A stretch of 64,000 bases of DNA. It comes from Candidatus Gastranaerophilales bacterium (lineage in GTDB: Bacteria; Cyanobacteriota; Vampirovibrionia; Gastranaerophilales; Gastranaerophilaceae). This document shows positions 24,579-33,041 of this stretch, one piece after another. The stretch is from the NCBI GenBank assembly GCA_944324915.1, contig CALUYD010000002.1, positions 124,001-188,000 on the forward strand, in the 5' to 3' direction. Within the stretch, counting starts at the first letter, position 1; every line of letters begins with the position of its first letter. Both the position numbers and the translations under genes were made by a program. Below the pieces are notes generated by a model. It saw only the letters and a list, made by a program, of their open reading frames with translations, searched no databases and was not told the DNA's origin.

Positions 24579-25775
24579 ATGAAAATAAGCAATTCTCTAG
24601 TTGGATTTAGTGCAAATAAGATGTCAAAAATGCAGGCTCAATACCTCAATAGAGAGTTGCGAAAAGCAAAGAACGTCGATATTATTTGCCATGATATGAC
24701 AGATAGAGATGGGGCAAATTCTGCTTTAGCTATGAGTCAATATTTAGATAGTCTCGGAATTCATTCAAGGGTAATACTTTCTCAAAAAAATCCTCAACTA
24801 TTAAATTTAAGAACTTATGATTTTAATTTTGTTCAAGCTAGCGATAAAAATGAAATAGATAAAGTTATTCCGGATGTTGCCTTTTGTGTTGATTTTGGTT
24901 CTGAAAAAAGGGTTTCGCCTTTGATTTTAGAGCATATAAAAAAGGCAGGAAAAATAATGGGGCTTGATCATCATAGCGAAGTTGATATTGCAAGTGATGG
25001 ATATATTCAATTTGATAGAGAAATTGTAGATAGCGAAAATATTACATCAAGCGCTCTTTTTTATTCTGATAAATCGGCAAAGTCTGCAACGAGTGTAATA
25101 TACAGATATTTTGAAGCATTAGGATATAAAATTGATTCAAATTTAGCTTATGATTTATTTTTGGGTTTAGCTGATGATATGAAAAAAACCGGCATGATTG
25201 AATATGACGGAAAAAAAGGTGTGATAATCCCAAAAGAAGAACTTTTGAAACATAAAAATGTAAGTGAAGTATTTTTTAATTTGAGAAATAAATTATCTGA
25301 TGAACAAGTAGCAAAAATTGCAAAAAGTATCGATGTTATGGCTAATTTAACCCCTGAACAAGAAGAATTTGCCAAATCTTTAAATGATAAATTGCAATAT
25401 AGTAAAAATGGTAAAATTGCTTATGTTGAATTATCTCCTGATGATGAACAATGGAGAAAATTGGGTGGCGATAATAATATAACAAGTGCGATATTGAATA
25501 ATTTTAGAAGAAAAACTTTAAAAAATGATAAAAACCTTGAAGTTGTAATGGCTTTTTATGAAGCAAACGGCAATTATCGCTTTAGCGCACATGCAAAAAA
25601 GCCTGTTTTGTATGACTTTTTTAAATATATTGAAAAAAATGCTATAAAAGATTTTACCAAAAATGCAGGAGGGCATCCCGATAGAGCGGGTGGTTCAATA
25701 GGCAGTTTAGATAATTTTGAATGTCATAAATGGGTTAATAATATTATTTCTTGTGACGATTTTTTTCAAAAATAA
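24579..25775 (+). CDS. DHH/DHHA1 phosphoesterase (nanoRNase-like)
   Basis: A 398-residue DHH-family phosphodiesterase, probably acting on short oligonucleotides or cyclic dinucleotide products. Motifs are DMTDRDGANSAL (I), FCVDFGS (II), GLDHHSEVD (DHH, III) and the DHHA1 GGHPDRAGGSIG near the C-terminus. The first ~20 residues (MKISNSLVGFSANKMSK) precede the domain and resemble N-termini of other unassigned genes in this window. AAGGAAG is the ribosome-binding site. It is last in the glmU run. Confidence 0.85.
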   Translation: MKISNSLVGFSANKMSKMQAQYLNRELRKAKNVDIICHDMTDRDGANSALAMSQYLDSLGIHSRVILSQKNPQLLNLRTYDFNFVQASDKNEIDKVIPDVAFCVDFGSEKRVSPLILEHIKKAGKIMGLDHHSEVDIASDGYIQFDREIVDSENITSSALFYSDKSAKSATSVIYRYFEALGYKIDSNLAYDLFLGLADDMKKTGMIEYDGKKGVIIPKEELLKHKNVSEVFFNLRNKLSDEQVAKIAKSIDVMANLTPEQEEFAKSLNDKLQYSKNGKIAYVELSPDDEQWRKLGGDNNITSAILNNFRRKTLKNDKNLEVVMAFYEANGNYRFSAHAKKPVLYDFFKYIEKNAIKDFTKNAGGHPDRAGGSIGSLDNFECHKWVNNIISCDDFFQK

Positions 25776-25850
25776 AGCGGTACAATTTACAAAAAATATT
25801 TTTCCGATATAATGTATAAAGCAAAATGATTAGTACTAAAGAATTATTTC

Positions 25851-25878
25851 TTGGATATAATCATATTTGTGCTAATAT
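25851..25878 (+). promoter_or_regulatory. promoter TTGGAT-16-TAATAT with extended TGC
   Basis: TTGGAT at 25851-25856 and TGC-TAATAT at 25870-25878. The leader of about 37 nt carries AAGGA. A second TATAAT occurs at 25856-25861. Confidence 0.55.
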
Positions 25879-25921
25879 TCTATTAGAATTAAAACGTAGT
25901 TAGTATTAAAAGGATTAAATT

Positions 25922-27616
25922 ATGGCTTTACCAAATGTAGCTTACTTTTCAATGGAAATCGCAATTGACCAATCCTTAGCAACATATTCAGGTGGTTTAG
26001 GATTTCTTGCGGGTTCTCACATGCAATCAGCAGGTTACTTACAAATGCCAATGGTTGGTGTTACTATGCTATGGTCTTTTGGTTATTATGACCAAAGAAT
26101 AGATGAATCAGGTAACGTTGAAGTTGCATATATTAGAAAACATTATGATTTCTTAACAGATTTAAATGTTTCAACAACTGTTAAGGTTTTTGGAGAAGAT
26201 GTTGTAGTTAAAGCGTATAGAGTTGAAGGCGAATTGTTCGGAACTTGCCCTATATACTTATTAACAACTGATATCGAAGCAAACTCTGAATGGGCTAGAA
26301 AAATCTCTCACAAATTATACGATGGAGATGAAAAAATTCGTATCGCTCAAGAAACAGTTCTTGGTATCGGTGGTATTAGAATACTTCAAGCTGTTGGTTA
26401 TAACTTTGATGTTATCCACATGAACGAAGGTCATGCACTACCTGCAGCATTTGAATTGTTAAGACAATACAATGGCGATCTTAAAGCAGTTAGACAAAAG
26501 ACAGTATTTACAACTCACACACCTGTTCCGGCAGGGAATGAGGTTCATTGGGTTGATACATTACTTGAAGGCGGATTCTTTAGCGGATGTTCAAGAGAGA
26601 CTGCTGTTGAATTAGGCGGTGAAAACTTCTCATTAACTGTTGCCGCTCTTAGAATGTCAAGAATAGCTAATGCAGTATCTCAACTTCATGGTTTAGTTGC
26701 TAATAAAATGTGGGAATGGGTAAAAGACAGATGTCCTATTAAAGCTATTACAAATGCTGTTAACTTGCATTATTGGCAAGATGACAGAATTAAAAAAGCA
26801 ACAAATTTCCAAGAATTGCTTGATGCAAAACATGAAATGAAAAAAGATTTATTCCAATACATTTCAGATACTCAAGGCAAACGTTTCGATCCAAACGTAT
26901 TAACAATTACTTGGGCAAGAAGATTTGCAGATTACAAACGTGCTTGGTTGATTTTAATGGATGAAGAAAGAATCGGTAAATTATTAAATGAAAATAAAGT
27001 TCAATTAATTTTTGCCGGTAAATTCCACCCAGATGATACAATGGGCAGAGAAACTTTCAACAATATCTTGAAAAAATCAAGAAATATGAAAAACATGGTT
27101 GTATTACCAGGTTATGAATTAGCACTATCTGCTAAACTTAAAAAAGGTTCAGATATTTGGTTAAATACACCAACTCGTCCACTTGAAGCATCAGGTACTT
27201 CAGGTATGTCAGCTAATATGAACGGTGCATTGCACTTCTCTATTTATGATGGTTGGACAGTAGAAGGTACATTCCCTGGAATTAACGGTTATACTGTTGA
27301 ATACCCAGGCTTAGATGATGATATTCCATGGCAAGAAAGACACTGGAAAGATCATACATTCATCATGAATACATTAGAAAATGAAATTATTCCAACTTAT
27401 TATGAAAATAAACAAGAATGGGCTCGTTTGATGAGACAAGCAATCAGAACTGCTGAAGGTTACTTCAATTCTGATAGAATGGTTATTGAATACTTTAACC
27501 GTGTTTATAAACCAATCGCTCATGGCGGTGCTCAAGCCGGTAAGGAAGAAATTGAAGAAACTAAAAAATTCGAAACTCCAAACCAAGACGCTTGGACATA
27601 TTCAAATATTAAGTAG
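25922..27616 (+). CDS. alpha-glucan phosphorylase-like protein (GT35) lacking the PLP lysine
   Basis: A 564-residue cytoplasmic protein of the short alpha-glucan phosphorylase type. Family features are YFSMEIAIDQSLATYSGGLGFLAG, HMNEGHALPAAFELL, VFTTHTPVPAGNEVH and WARRFADYKRAWLI. At the PLP site, EASGTSGMS starts at residue 422 and Ser430 (27209-27211) stands where GTSGMK has the Schiff-base lysine. The N-terminal ~100 residues of longer phosphorylases are missing. It has its own extended -10 promoter, an AAGGA site and a strong terminator, and the codon use looks like a well-expressed gene. Either a PLP-independent glycosyltransferase activity or a non-catalytic role is possible. Confidence 0.85.
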   Translation: MALPNVAYFSMEIAIDQSLATYSGGLGFLAGSHMQSAGYLQMPMVGVTMLWSFGYYDQRIDESGNVEVAYIRKHYDFLTDLNVSTTVKVFGEDVVVKAYRVEGELFGTCPIYLLTTDIEANSEWARKISHKLYDGDEKIRIAQETVLGIGGIRILQAVGYNFDVIHMNEGHALPAAFELLRQYNGDLKAVRQKTVFTTHTPVPAGNEVHWVDTLLEGGFFSGCSRETAVELGGENFSLTVAALRMSRIANAVSQLHGLVANKMWEWVKDRCPIKAITNAVNLHYWQDDRIKKATNFQELLDAKHEMKKDLFQYISDTQGKRFDPNVLTITWARRFADYKRAWLILMDEERIGKLLNENKVQLIFAGKFHPDDTMGRETFNNILKKSRNMKNMVVLPGYELALSAKLKKGSDIWLNTPTRPLEASGTSGMSANMNGALHFSIYDGWTVEGTFPGINGYTVEYPGLDDDIPWQERHWKDHTFIMNTLENEIIPTYYENKQEWARLMRQAIRTAEGYFNSDRMVIEYFNRVYKPIAHGGAQAGKEEIEETKKFETPNQDAWTYSNIK

Positions 27617-27631
27617 GTAAATAAACTATAT

Positions 27632-27660
27632 AAAAAGGCTCTCAATCGAGAGCCTTTTTT
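27632..27660. terminator. bidirectional Rho-independent terminator (copy 1)
   Basis: GGCTCTC-AATC-GAGAGCC stem flanked by A5 and T6. It serves the phosphorylase-like gene and probably also the convergent repeat gene. An identical 29-nt sequence occurs in inverted orientation at 29294-29322. Confidence 0.9.
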
Positions 27661-27661
27661 G

Positions 27662-29224
27662 TTATTCAATTTCAACACAACTTATATTAAATGTATCATC
27701 TTTTTTCGTTGCTTCTTTTGCTAATTCGTTTGCAAAATCAATAAATTCTTTGTTCATATCATTTTTAATTATTGCAAAGCTAAATTTTTCATCTGGATGT
27801 TGAGATAAATAATCAGATAATTTTTTAATAACTTTTGTGTTTCCACTAACTCCTTTTGGATTACCCATAGGAAATATTTTTTCTCTTAATAAATATGAAT
27901 AGTTTAATTTGTTTGTGCAACTTAATAAAAGTGGTACTTTTAAAACATGTTTTATTAAAACATCTTTATCTATTTCACCTTCTTTAAAATATAATCTATC
28001 TTTATTTATAAATAATAATGCTCTAATATGTTCTGCAATAGTATCCGGTGATTGAGTGAACAATTGTGGTTGTTTAATGCAACTAGGTAAATATTCTTTC
28101 AAGGTTAACAAAGGTTTTCCATCTTCATCTTTTAATTTTTCATGGTTAATAACTCCGATAACATTCTCCACAATAGTATCTGGTGATTGATAGAATAATG
28201 AAGGTTGTTTAATACAACAAGGCAAATATTCTTTTAAATTTAGTAAAGGTTTTCCATCTTTATCTTTGAATTTTTTGTGGTCAACAACACCAACCACATT
28301 GCTCGCAACAGTATCAGGTGATAGAGAGAATAATTGTGGTCGTTTAATACAGGCAAGTATATATTTTTTTAATGTTAAAATAGGATTTCCATCTTCATCT
28401 CTGAATTTTTTGTGATTAATAATCTTTATAATATTATCTACAATGCTATCAGGTGATCGAGCGAATAATGACGGTTGTTCAACACAACAAGGCAAATATT
28501 CTTTTAGGGTTAGTAGGGGGTTTCCATCTTCATCTTTTAATTTTTCGTGGTTAATAACGTCAATGATATGACCTACAACAGTATCAGGTGATTGAGTGAA
28601 CAATTGTGGTTGCTCAATGCATAGAGGTAAATATTCTTTCAAAGTTAATAGTGGTTTTCCATTTTCATCTTTTAATTTCTCGTGCTCAACAACCCCAATA
28701 ACTTTATCTATAATAGTACTAGGTGATTGATAGAATAATTGTGGTCGTTCAATGCAACAAGGCAAATATTCTTTTAGGGTTGATAAAGCTTTTCCATCTT
28801 CATCTTTTAATTTTTCGTGCTCAACAACCCCATTAACTTTATCTACAATAGTATTAGGTGATTGATAGAATAGCTCTGGTTTCTCAATACAACAAGGTAA
28901 ATATTCTTTCAAAGTTAATAGTGGTTTTCCATTTTCATCTTTTAATTTCTCGTGCTCAACAACCCCAATAACATTATCTTGAGCTTTTTGAGTTAAAGTT
29001 TTAAATAGTTCAATTAATTTATTGGGGTCTTTTTCTTTTTTCATTTTTTTAAAAACATCAACATTTTTTCCAAAAGTGATGTTATCTAATATAAAAAACC
29101 TATTTATATTTGAAATATTATTAAAATGATTAAGAGAAAAATTCTGTTCATTTTTTAATTCTGATTTTTGATTTTTTAATCTGATATTTTGATTATAATT
29201 AAAATATATTGGCGAAATTCTCAT
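27662..29224 (-). CDS. protein with seven 45-residue tandem repeats
   Basis: A 520-residue protein of unknown function. Residues 1-86 are polar, Asn-rich and lack a signal peptide (MRISPIYFNYNQN...NITFGKN). Residues 87-401 contain seven 45-residue repeats with the core EHEKLKDEDGKPLLTLKEY followed by LPCCI..P.LF.QSPDTI. Residues 402-520 form a distinct C-terminal domain (INKDRLYFKEGEIDKDVL, SFAIIKNDMNKEF). Repeat 5 is the most divergent. The regular length and helix-forming spacing suggest an alpha-solenoid. The ATG has AAAAGGA. It is bracketed by two identical terminator hairpins. Confidence 0.8.
   Translation of the reverse strand: MRISPIYFNYNQNIRLKNQKSELKNEQNFSLNHFNNISNINRFFILDNITFGKNVDVFKKMKKEKDPNKLIELFKTLTQKAQDNVIGVVEHEKLKDENGKPLLTLKEYLPCCIEKPELFYQSPNTIVDKVNGVVEHEKLKDEDGKALSTLKEYLPCCIERPQLFYQSPSTIIDKVIGVVEHEKLKDENGKPLLTLKEYLPLCIEQPQLFTQSPDTVVGHIIDVINHEKLKDEDGNPLLTLKEYLPCCVEQPSLFARSPDSIVDNIIKIINHKKFRDEDGNPILTLKKYILACIKRPQLFSLSPDTVASNVVGVVDHKKFKDKDGKPLLNLKEYLPCCIKQPSLFYQSPDTIVENVIGVINHEKLKDEDGKPLLTLKEYLPSCIKQPQLFTQSPDTIAEHIRALLFINKDRLYFKEGEIDKDVLIKHVLKVPLLLSCTNKLNYSYLLREKIFPMGNPKGVSGNTKVIKKLSDYLSQHPDEKFSFAIIKNDMNKEFIDFANELAKEATKKDDTFNISCVEIE
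28022..28966 (-). repeat. seven 135-bp in-frame tandem repeats
   Basis: These encode the 45-residue units of the preceding protein. The units are highly similar at the DNA level (for example the cores near 28110, 28520 and 28680) and keep the frame, so copy-number change by slippage is possible. Confidence 0.85.
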
Positions 29225-29293
29225 ATTGTATCCTTTTTTTTTGACAACAATAAAAAACTCGTGAATAAAAAAAGTTGATAAGAATTTATAAAT

Positions 29294-29322
29294 AAAAAAG
29301 GCTCTCGATTGAGAGCCTTTTT
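29294..29322 (-). terminator. Rho-independent terminator of glnA (copy 2)
   Basis: On the minus strand it reads the same 29 nt as 27632-27660 (GGCTCTC-AATC-GAGAGCC with A5 and T6), 19 nt after the glnA stop codon. Confidence 0.9.
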
Positions 29323-29340
29323 ATTGTTGTCGGGGTTAAA

Positions 29341-30702
29341 TTAGTACATTTCAAGATACATTTTTGTTTCTAGGGGTGAAACATAAGTTCTAAAGATTTC
29401 ACATTCTTTTTGTTTTGCGTGTGTAAATTCATTGAATATATGTTCTCCAAGAGCATCTTTTATTGTGTCGTTTTTCTTTAACATTTCAATTGCTTCTTCT
29501 AAGTTTGTCGGTAAGGAATCAATTTTAAAACGTTTTAATTCTTTTGGAGTCATTTCATAAATATTGTCTTCGATTTGTAATGGTGGTTCGATATGATTTT
29601 CAACGCCATCAAGTATAGCTCCTAAAATTACTGCCATAGCTAAATAAGGGTTACATGAAGGATCCGGTGAGCGAAGCTCTATTCTTGTTGCTTCACCACG
29701 TTTAGCAGGAACTCTTATTAAAGCCGATCTGTTAGCTAAGCTCCAAGCTAAATATACAGGCGCTTCATACCCTGGGACTAATCTTTTATAACTGTTTACA
29801 GTAGGGTTTGTAATAGCGCTGAACGATTTAACGTGTTTTAATAATCCTCCAATGCTATATAGTGCATCTTTTGAAAGTTGATAAACTCTGTCTTTTTCAA
29901 AAAATGTATTTTTACCGTCTTTAAATAATGAGATGTTACAGTGCATACCTGAACCGTTTATTCCATAAATCGGTTTTGGCATAAATGTTGCAAACATTCC
30001 TGCTTCTTCAGCTAGCGCTGTTACAACATATCTGAATGTCATAATGTTATCAGCAGTAGTTAGAGCATCAGCATATTTAAAATCTATCTCATGTTGACCT
30101 TTTGCTACTTCATGGTGGCTTGCTTCAACTTCAAAGCCCATTTTTTTAAGTGTTTTAACTATTTTTCTTCTTAAGTTTTCACCTTTATCTCTTGGAGCTA
30201 TATCATAATAGCCGGCTTTATCTGACGGTGTTAGTGTAGGCATTCCTTTTTCATCTTTTTCAAATATGAAAAATTCCGCTTCAGGACCAACATTCATTTT
30301 ATAACCCAATTTTTCTGCGCGTGCTATCATTCTTTTTAGGTTGCATCTTGGACAACCTTCAAAAGGTGTTCCGTCTGCATTGTGAATATCGCAGATAAAT
30401 CTCGCAACTTTTAATTCTTCATCTGAACGCCAAGGTAAGATTGAAAAAGTTTTTAAATCAGGGTAAAAGAACATATCTGATGTTTCGATGTTTCTAAAAC
30501 CTTTAATAGATGAGCCATCTAACATGATTTCATTATTTAAAACTTTATCTATTTGTTCATTAGGTACAGAAAGATTTTTCATGATTCCATTAATATCGCA
30601 AAATTCAAGTTTGATAAATTCAACATTGTTTTCGTTGATAATTCTTTTGATTTCTTCTTTGCTTAATTCTTTGCCGAGTGTTGGAATAAAACCTTCTGTC
30701 AT
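29341..30702 (-). CDS. glnA: glutamine synthetase, type I
   Basis: A 453-residue GSI enzyme that makes glutamine from glutamate, ammonia and ATP. Visible are the N-terminal FIKLEFCDINGIMKNLSVP, MLDGSSIKGF, the Glu-rich metal motif NVGPEAEFFIF, GINGSGMHCNISLF, NPTVNSYKRLVPGYEAPVYLAWS and RIELRSPDPSCNPYLA. The adenylylation-loop tyrosine region of the longer GSI-beta type is absent and length fits the shorter GSI-alpha type. It has an AAAGGA site and a near-consensus promoter. Confidence 0.97.
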   Translation of the reverse strand: MTEGFIPTLGKELSKEEIKRIINENNVEFIKLEFCDINGIMKNLSVPNEQIDKVLNNEIMLDGSSIKGFRNIETSDMFFYPDLKTFSILPWRSDEELKVARFICDIHNADGTPFEGCPRCNLKRMIARAEKLGYKMNVGPEAEFFIFEKDEKGMPTLTPSDKAGYYDIAPRDKGENLRRKIVKTLKKMGFEVEASHHEVAKGQHEIDFKYADALTTADNIMTFRYVVTALAEEAGMFATFMPKPIYGINGSGMHCNISLFKDGKNTFFEKDRVYQLSKDALYSIGGLLKHVKSFSAITNPTVNSYKRLVPGYEAPVYLAWSLANRSALIRVPAKRGEATRIELRSPDPSCNPYLAMAVILGAILDGVENHIEPPLQIEDNIYEMTPKELKRFKIDSLPTNLEEAIEMLKKNDTIKDALGEHIFNEFTHAKQKECEIFRTYVSPLETKMYLEMY

Positions 30703-30731
30703 ATAAATCCTTTCTTTTTTGCTACAAAATA

Positions 30732-30760
30732 ATATTATTTCTTAGTGAACTTCTTGTCAA
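30732..30760 (-). promoter_or_regulatory. glnA promoter TTGACA-17-TAATAT
   Basis: On the minus strand TTGACA (30760-30755), a 17-nt spacer and TAATAT (30737-30732), 30 nt upstream of the glnA ATG. Confidence 0.75.
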
Positions 30761-30996
30761 AAAAAGATTTTATTAAGATTTTTAAAAACAAATTTTTTGA
30801 TTTTGTTTTTTTTATTTTTTAAAAAAATATTTATTTTTTCTTATTTTTGTTTTAAAAAAATAAGAAAAATATAAGAAAAGTGTTCAAAAATTATGATTTT
30901 TGTTTTAAAAAAATCAACTTTACATTTCTTATACTTTTTTATAATTAGATTTTTAAAATACTTAATTCTATTATAAATAAAGAAAAGAGGGTATTT
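30761..30996. other. extremely AT-rich intergenic island with T-run/A-run hairpins
   Basis: No gene is visible. The stretch consists of T4-T8 and A5-A8 tracts, with two related inverted repeats, CTTATTTTT-GTTTT-AAAAAAATAAG (near 30840-30862) and TGATTTTT-GTTTT-AAAAAAATCA (near 30894-30915). Intrinsic curvature, a promoter-silencing region or promoter elements for dapF are possible. Confidence 0.5.
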
Positions 30997-31830
30997 ATGG
31001 AAATATATTTTACAAAAATGCAGGGTTTGGGAAATGATTTTATTTTAATGGATTATATAGATGGTCTTGATTATTCTAAACTTTCAAAAAAAATGTGCGA
31101 TAGACACTTTGGCATAGGTGCAGATGGTTTAATTGTGGTTAATCCATCAGATATGCAAACATCTGATACTGATATTTCTTGGCATATTTATAATTCTGAT
31201 GGTACAGAGCCTCAAATGTGCGGAAATGGTATACGTTGTCTTGCAAAATATGCAAAAGACAGAGCCTTGGTTGATAAAAACAAATTTAGCGTTAACACAC
31301 TTAAAGGAATTGTTGAACCTGAAATTTTAAATAACGGCGAAATAAGAGTTAATATGGGGGCTCCTATTTTAAAAAAAGATAAGATACCTTTTTTAGGGAG
31401 TGAAAATTTAAACTTTTCAATTGAACTTGATAATAATTGTTTTCTTGCAAATGCAATAAGTATGGGTAATCCTCATTGTGTTATTTTTGTTGATAATGAT
31501 ACTAAAATGTTGGCGGAAATTTTTGGTCGTGAAATTGAAAATAATCCAAATTTTCCTGAAAAAACAAATGTTGAGTTTGTAAGAATTTTATCAAGAAATG
31601 AGATTAACATGGATGTTTGGGAAAGAGGCTGCGGAATTACCCTTGCATGTGGTACAGGAAGCTGTGCAAGTGTCGTAGCAGGTATTTTAAATGATTTATT
31701 GGATAATAAAGTAAAAGTAAATCTTGCAGGCGGAAGTTTGTTGATTGAGTGGGATGGAAATCCGGATAGTCCTGTTTATATGACAGGCGAAGCAAAAACA
31801 GTTTTTAGCGGAGTTTGGCACGAAGAATAA
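30997..31830 (+). CDS. dapF: diaminopimelate epimerase
   Basis: A 277-residue PLP-independent epimerase converting LL- to meso-diaminopimelate. Both catalytic cysteines are present: Cys in EPQMCGNGIRCLA (near residue 73) and in ITLACGTGSCASV (near 218). The N-terminus FTKMQGLGNDFILMD is conserved. The ribosome-binding site is GAGGG. It is directly followed by dapL, consistent with the aminotransferase route of lysine and cell-wall precursor synthesis. Confidence 0.97.
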   Translation: MEIYFTKMQGLGNDFILMDYIDGLDYSKLSKKMCDRHFGIGADGLIVVNPSDMQTSDTDISWHIYNSDGTEPQMCGNGIRCLAKYAKDRALVDKNKFSVNTLKGIVEPEILNNGEIRVNMGAPILKKDKIPFLGSENLNFSIELDNNCFLANAISMGNPHCVIFVDNDTKMLAEIFGREIENNPNFPEKTNVEFVRILSRNEINMDVWERGCGITLACGTGSCASVVAGILNDLLDNKVKVNLAGGSLLIEWDGNPDSPVYMTGEAKTVFSGVWHEE

Positions 31831-31843
31831 AGAAAGGAAAACA

Positions 31844-33013
31844 ATGAAAATATCAGAAAGATTAGAAAAATTGCCACCATATTTATTTGCTCAAATTGAT
31901 AAAAAAATTGATGATGCAAAAAAAAGAGGTATAGATATTATAAGCCTTGGGATTGGCGATCCTGATAAACCTACACTAACTAATATTGTAGATAAAATGG
32001 CAAAAGCAATAACAGAGCCTAAAAATCACGATTATCCTCCTTATCAAGGCACTTCAGATTTTAGAAAAGCAAGTGCGGATTGGATGAAGAAAAGATTTGA
32101 TGTTGAATTGGATTATGATAATGAGGTGCTTGCGCTAATCGGTTCAAAAGAAGGTTTAGCACATGTATTTTTTGCTTTTGTGGATAGGGATGATATTGTT
32201 TTGGTACCTGATCCTGGGTATCCTGTTTATAAAAATGCAACAATTTTAGCGGGCGGATATGCATATAATATGCCATTATTAAAAGAGAATAAATTTTTGC
32301 CTGATTTTGATAAAATTCCTGAAGATATAGCTAAAAAAGCGAAATTAATGTTTTTAAATTATCCAAATAATCCGACAGGAGCTGTTGCAACATTGGATTT
32401 TTATAAAAAAGCAGTGGAGTTTGCAAAAAAATACGATATTTTAATTTGTAATGATCAAGCATATTGCGAGATGACTTATGATAATTATAAAGCGCCTTCT
32501 ATACTTCAAGTTGAAGGAGCTAAGGATATTGCTATTGAATTTTATTCTCATAGCAAAAGCTACAATATGACAGGTTGGAGACTAGGTTTTGCATGTGGAA
32601 ATAAAGAAGCAATTAACGCTCTTGGAATAATTAAAAATAATATAGATAGCGGTGTATTTAAAGCAATTCAAGAAGCAGGGATTGAAGCATATAACACACC
32701 AAGTGAAGAAATTGAAAAATTAAACAAAATGTATCAAAAAAGAAGAGATGTTGCTCAGTCTTGTTTAGCAGAATTAGGCTGGGAAATAGAACCTACTTTA
32801 GGAACTTTTTATCTATGGCTTCCAACACCTAATAAAATGTCGAGCAGTGCATTTTGCGAAATGGTTATTGAAAAAACAGGTGTCGTTTTAGTTCCCGGAC
32901 TTGGATATGGTCAAAATGGTGAAGGTTATTTTAGAATTGCATTAACTAAAGAAGAAGATGTTTTAAAAGAAGCCTTTAAAAGACTAAAAGAAGCAAATAT
33001 AAGATTTCAATAA
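31844..33013 (+). CDS. dapL: LL-diaminopimelate aminotransferase
   Basis: A 389-residue class I aminotransferase that forms LL-diaminopimelate from tetrahydrodipicolinate in one step. It shows GIGDPDKPT, YPPYQGTSDFRKA, NYPNNPTGAVA, the PLP lysine in SHSKSYNMTGWRLGF, and a C-terminal GYFRIALT. Pairing with dapF (13-nt gap) supports the DapL assignment over a generic aspartate aminotransferase. Confidence 0.92.
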   Translation: MKISERLEKLPPYLFAQIDKKIDDAKKRGIDIISLGIGDPDKPTLTNIVDKMAKAITEPKNHDYPPYQGTSDFRKASADWMKKRFDVELDYDNEVLALIGSKEGLAHVFFAFVDRDDIVLVPDPGYPVYKNATILAGGYAYNMPLLKENKFLPDFDKIPEDIAKKAKLMFLNYPNNPTGAVATLDFYKKAVEFAKKYDILICNDQAYCEMTYDNYKAPSILQVEGAKDIAIEFYSHSKSYNMTGWRLGFACGNKEAINALGIIKNNIDSGVFKAIQEAGIEAYNTPSEEIEKLNKMYQKRRDVAQSCLAELGWEIEPTLGTFYLWLPTPNKMSSSAFCEMVIEKTGVVLVPGLGYGQNGEGYFRIALTKEEDVLKEAFKRLKEANIRFQ

Positions 33014-33041
33014 AAAATAGGGGCTTTAAGCCCCTATTTTT
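33013..33041. terminator. bidirectional Rho-independent terminator
   Basis: AAAAATAGGGGC-TTTAA-GCCCCTATTTTT stem with A and T tails on both sides, between convergent dapL and the decarboxylase gene, whose stop codon overlaps the hairpin. Confidence 0.85.

Noticed and set aside
28022-28966. Regular ~135-bp repeats as a possible CRISPR array
   Set aside because: The repeats are long, in frame, without unique spacers, and encode a continuous protein.
30703-30760. Glutamine riboswitch or leader RNA upstream of glnA
   Set aside because: The promoter leaves only about 20-25 nt before the ATG, too short for a structured leader.
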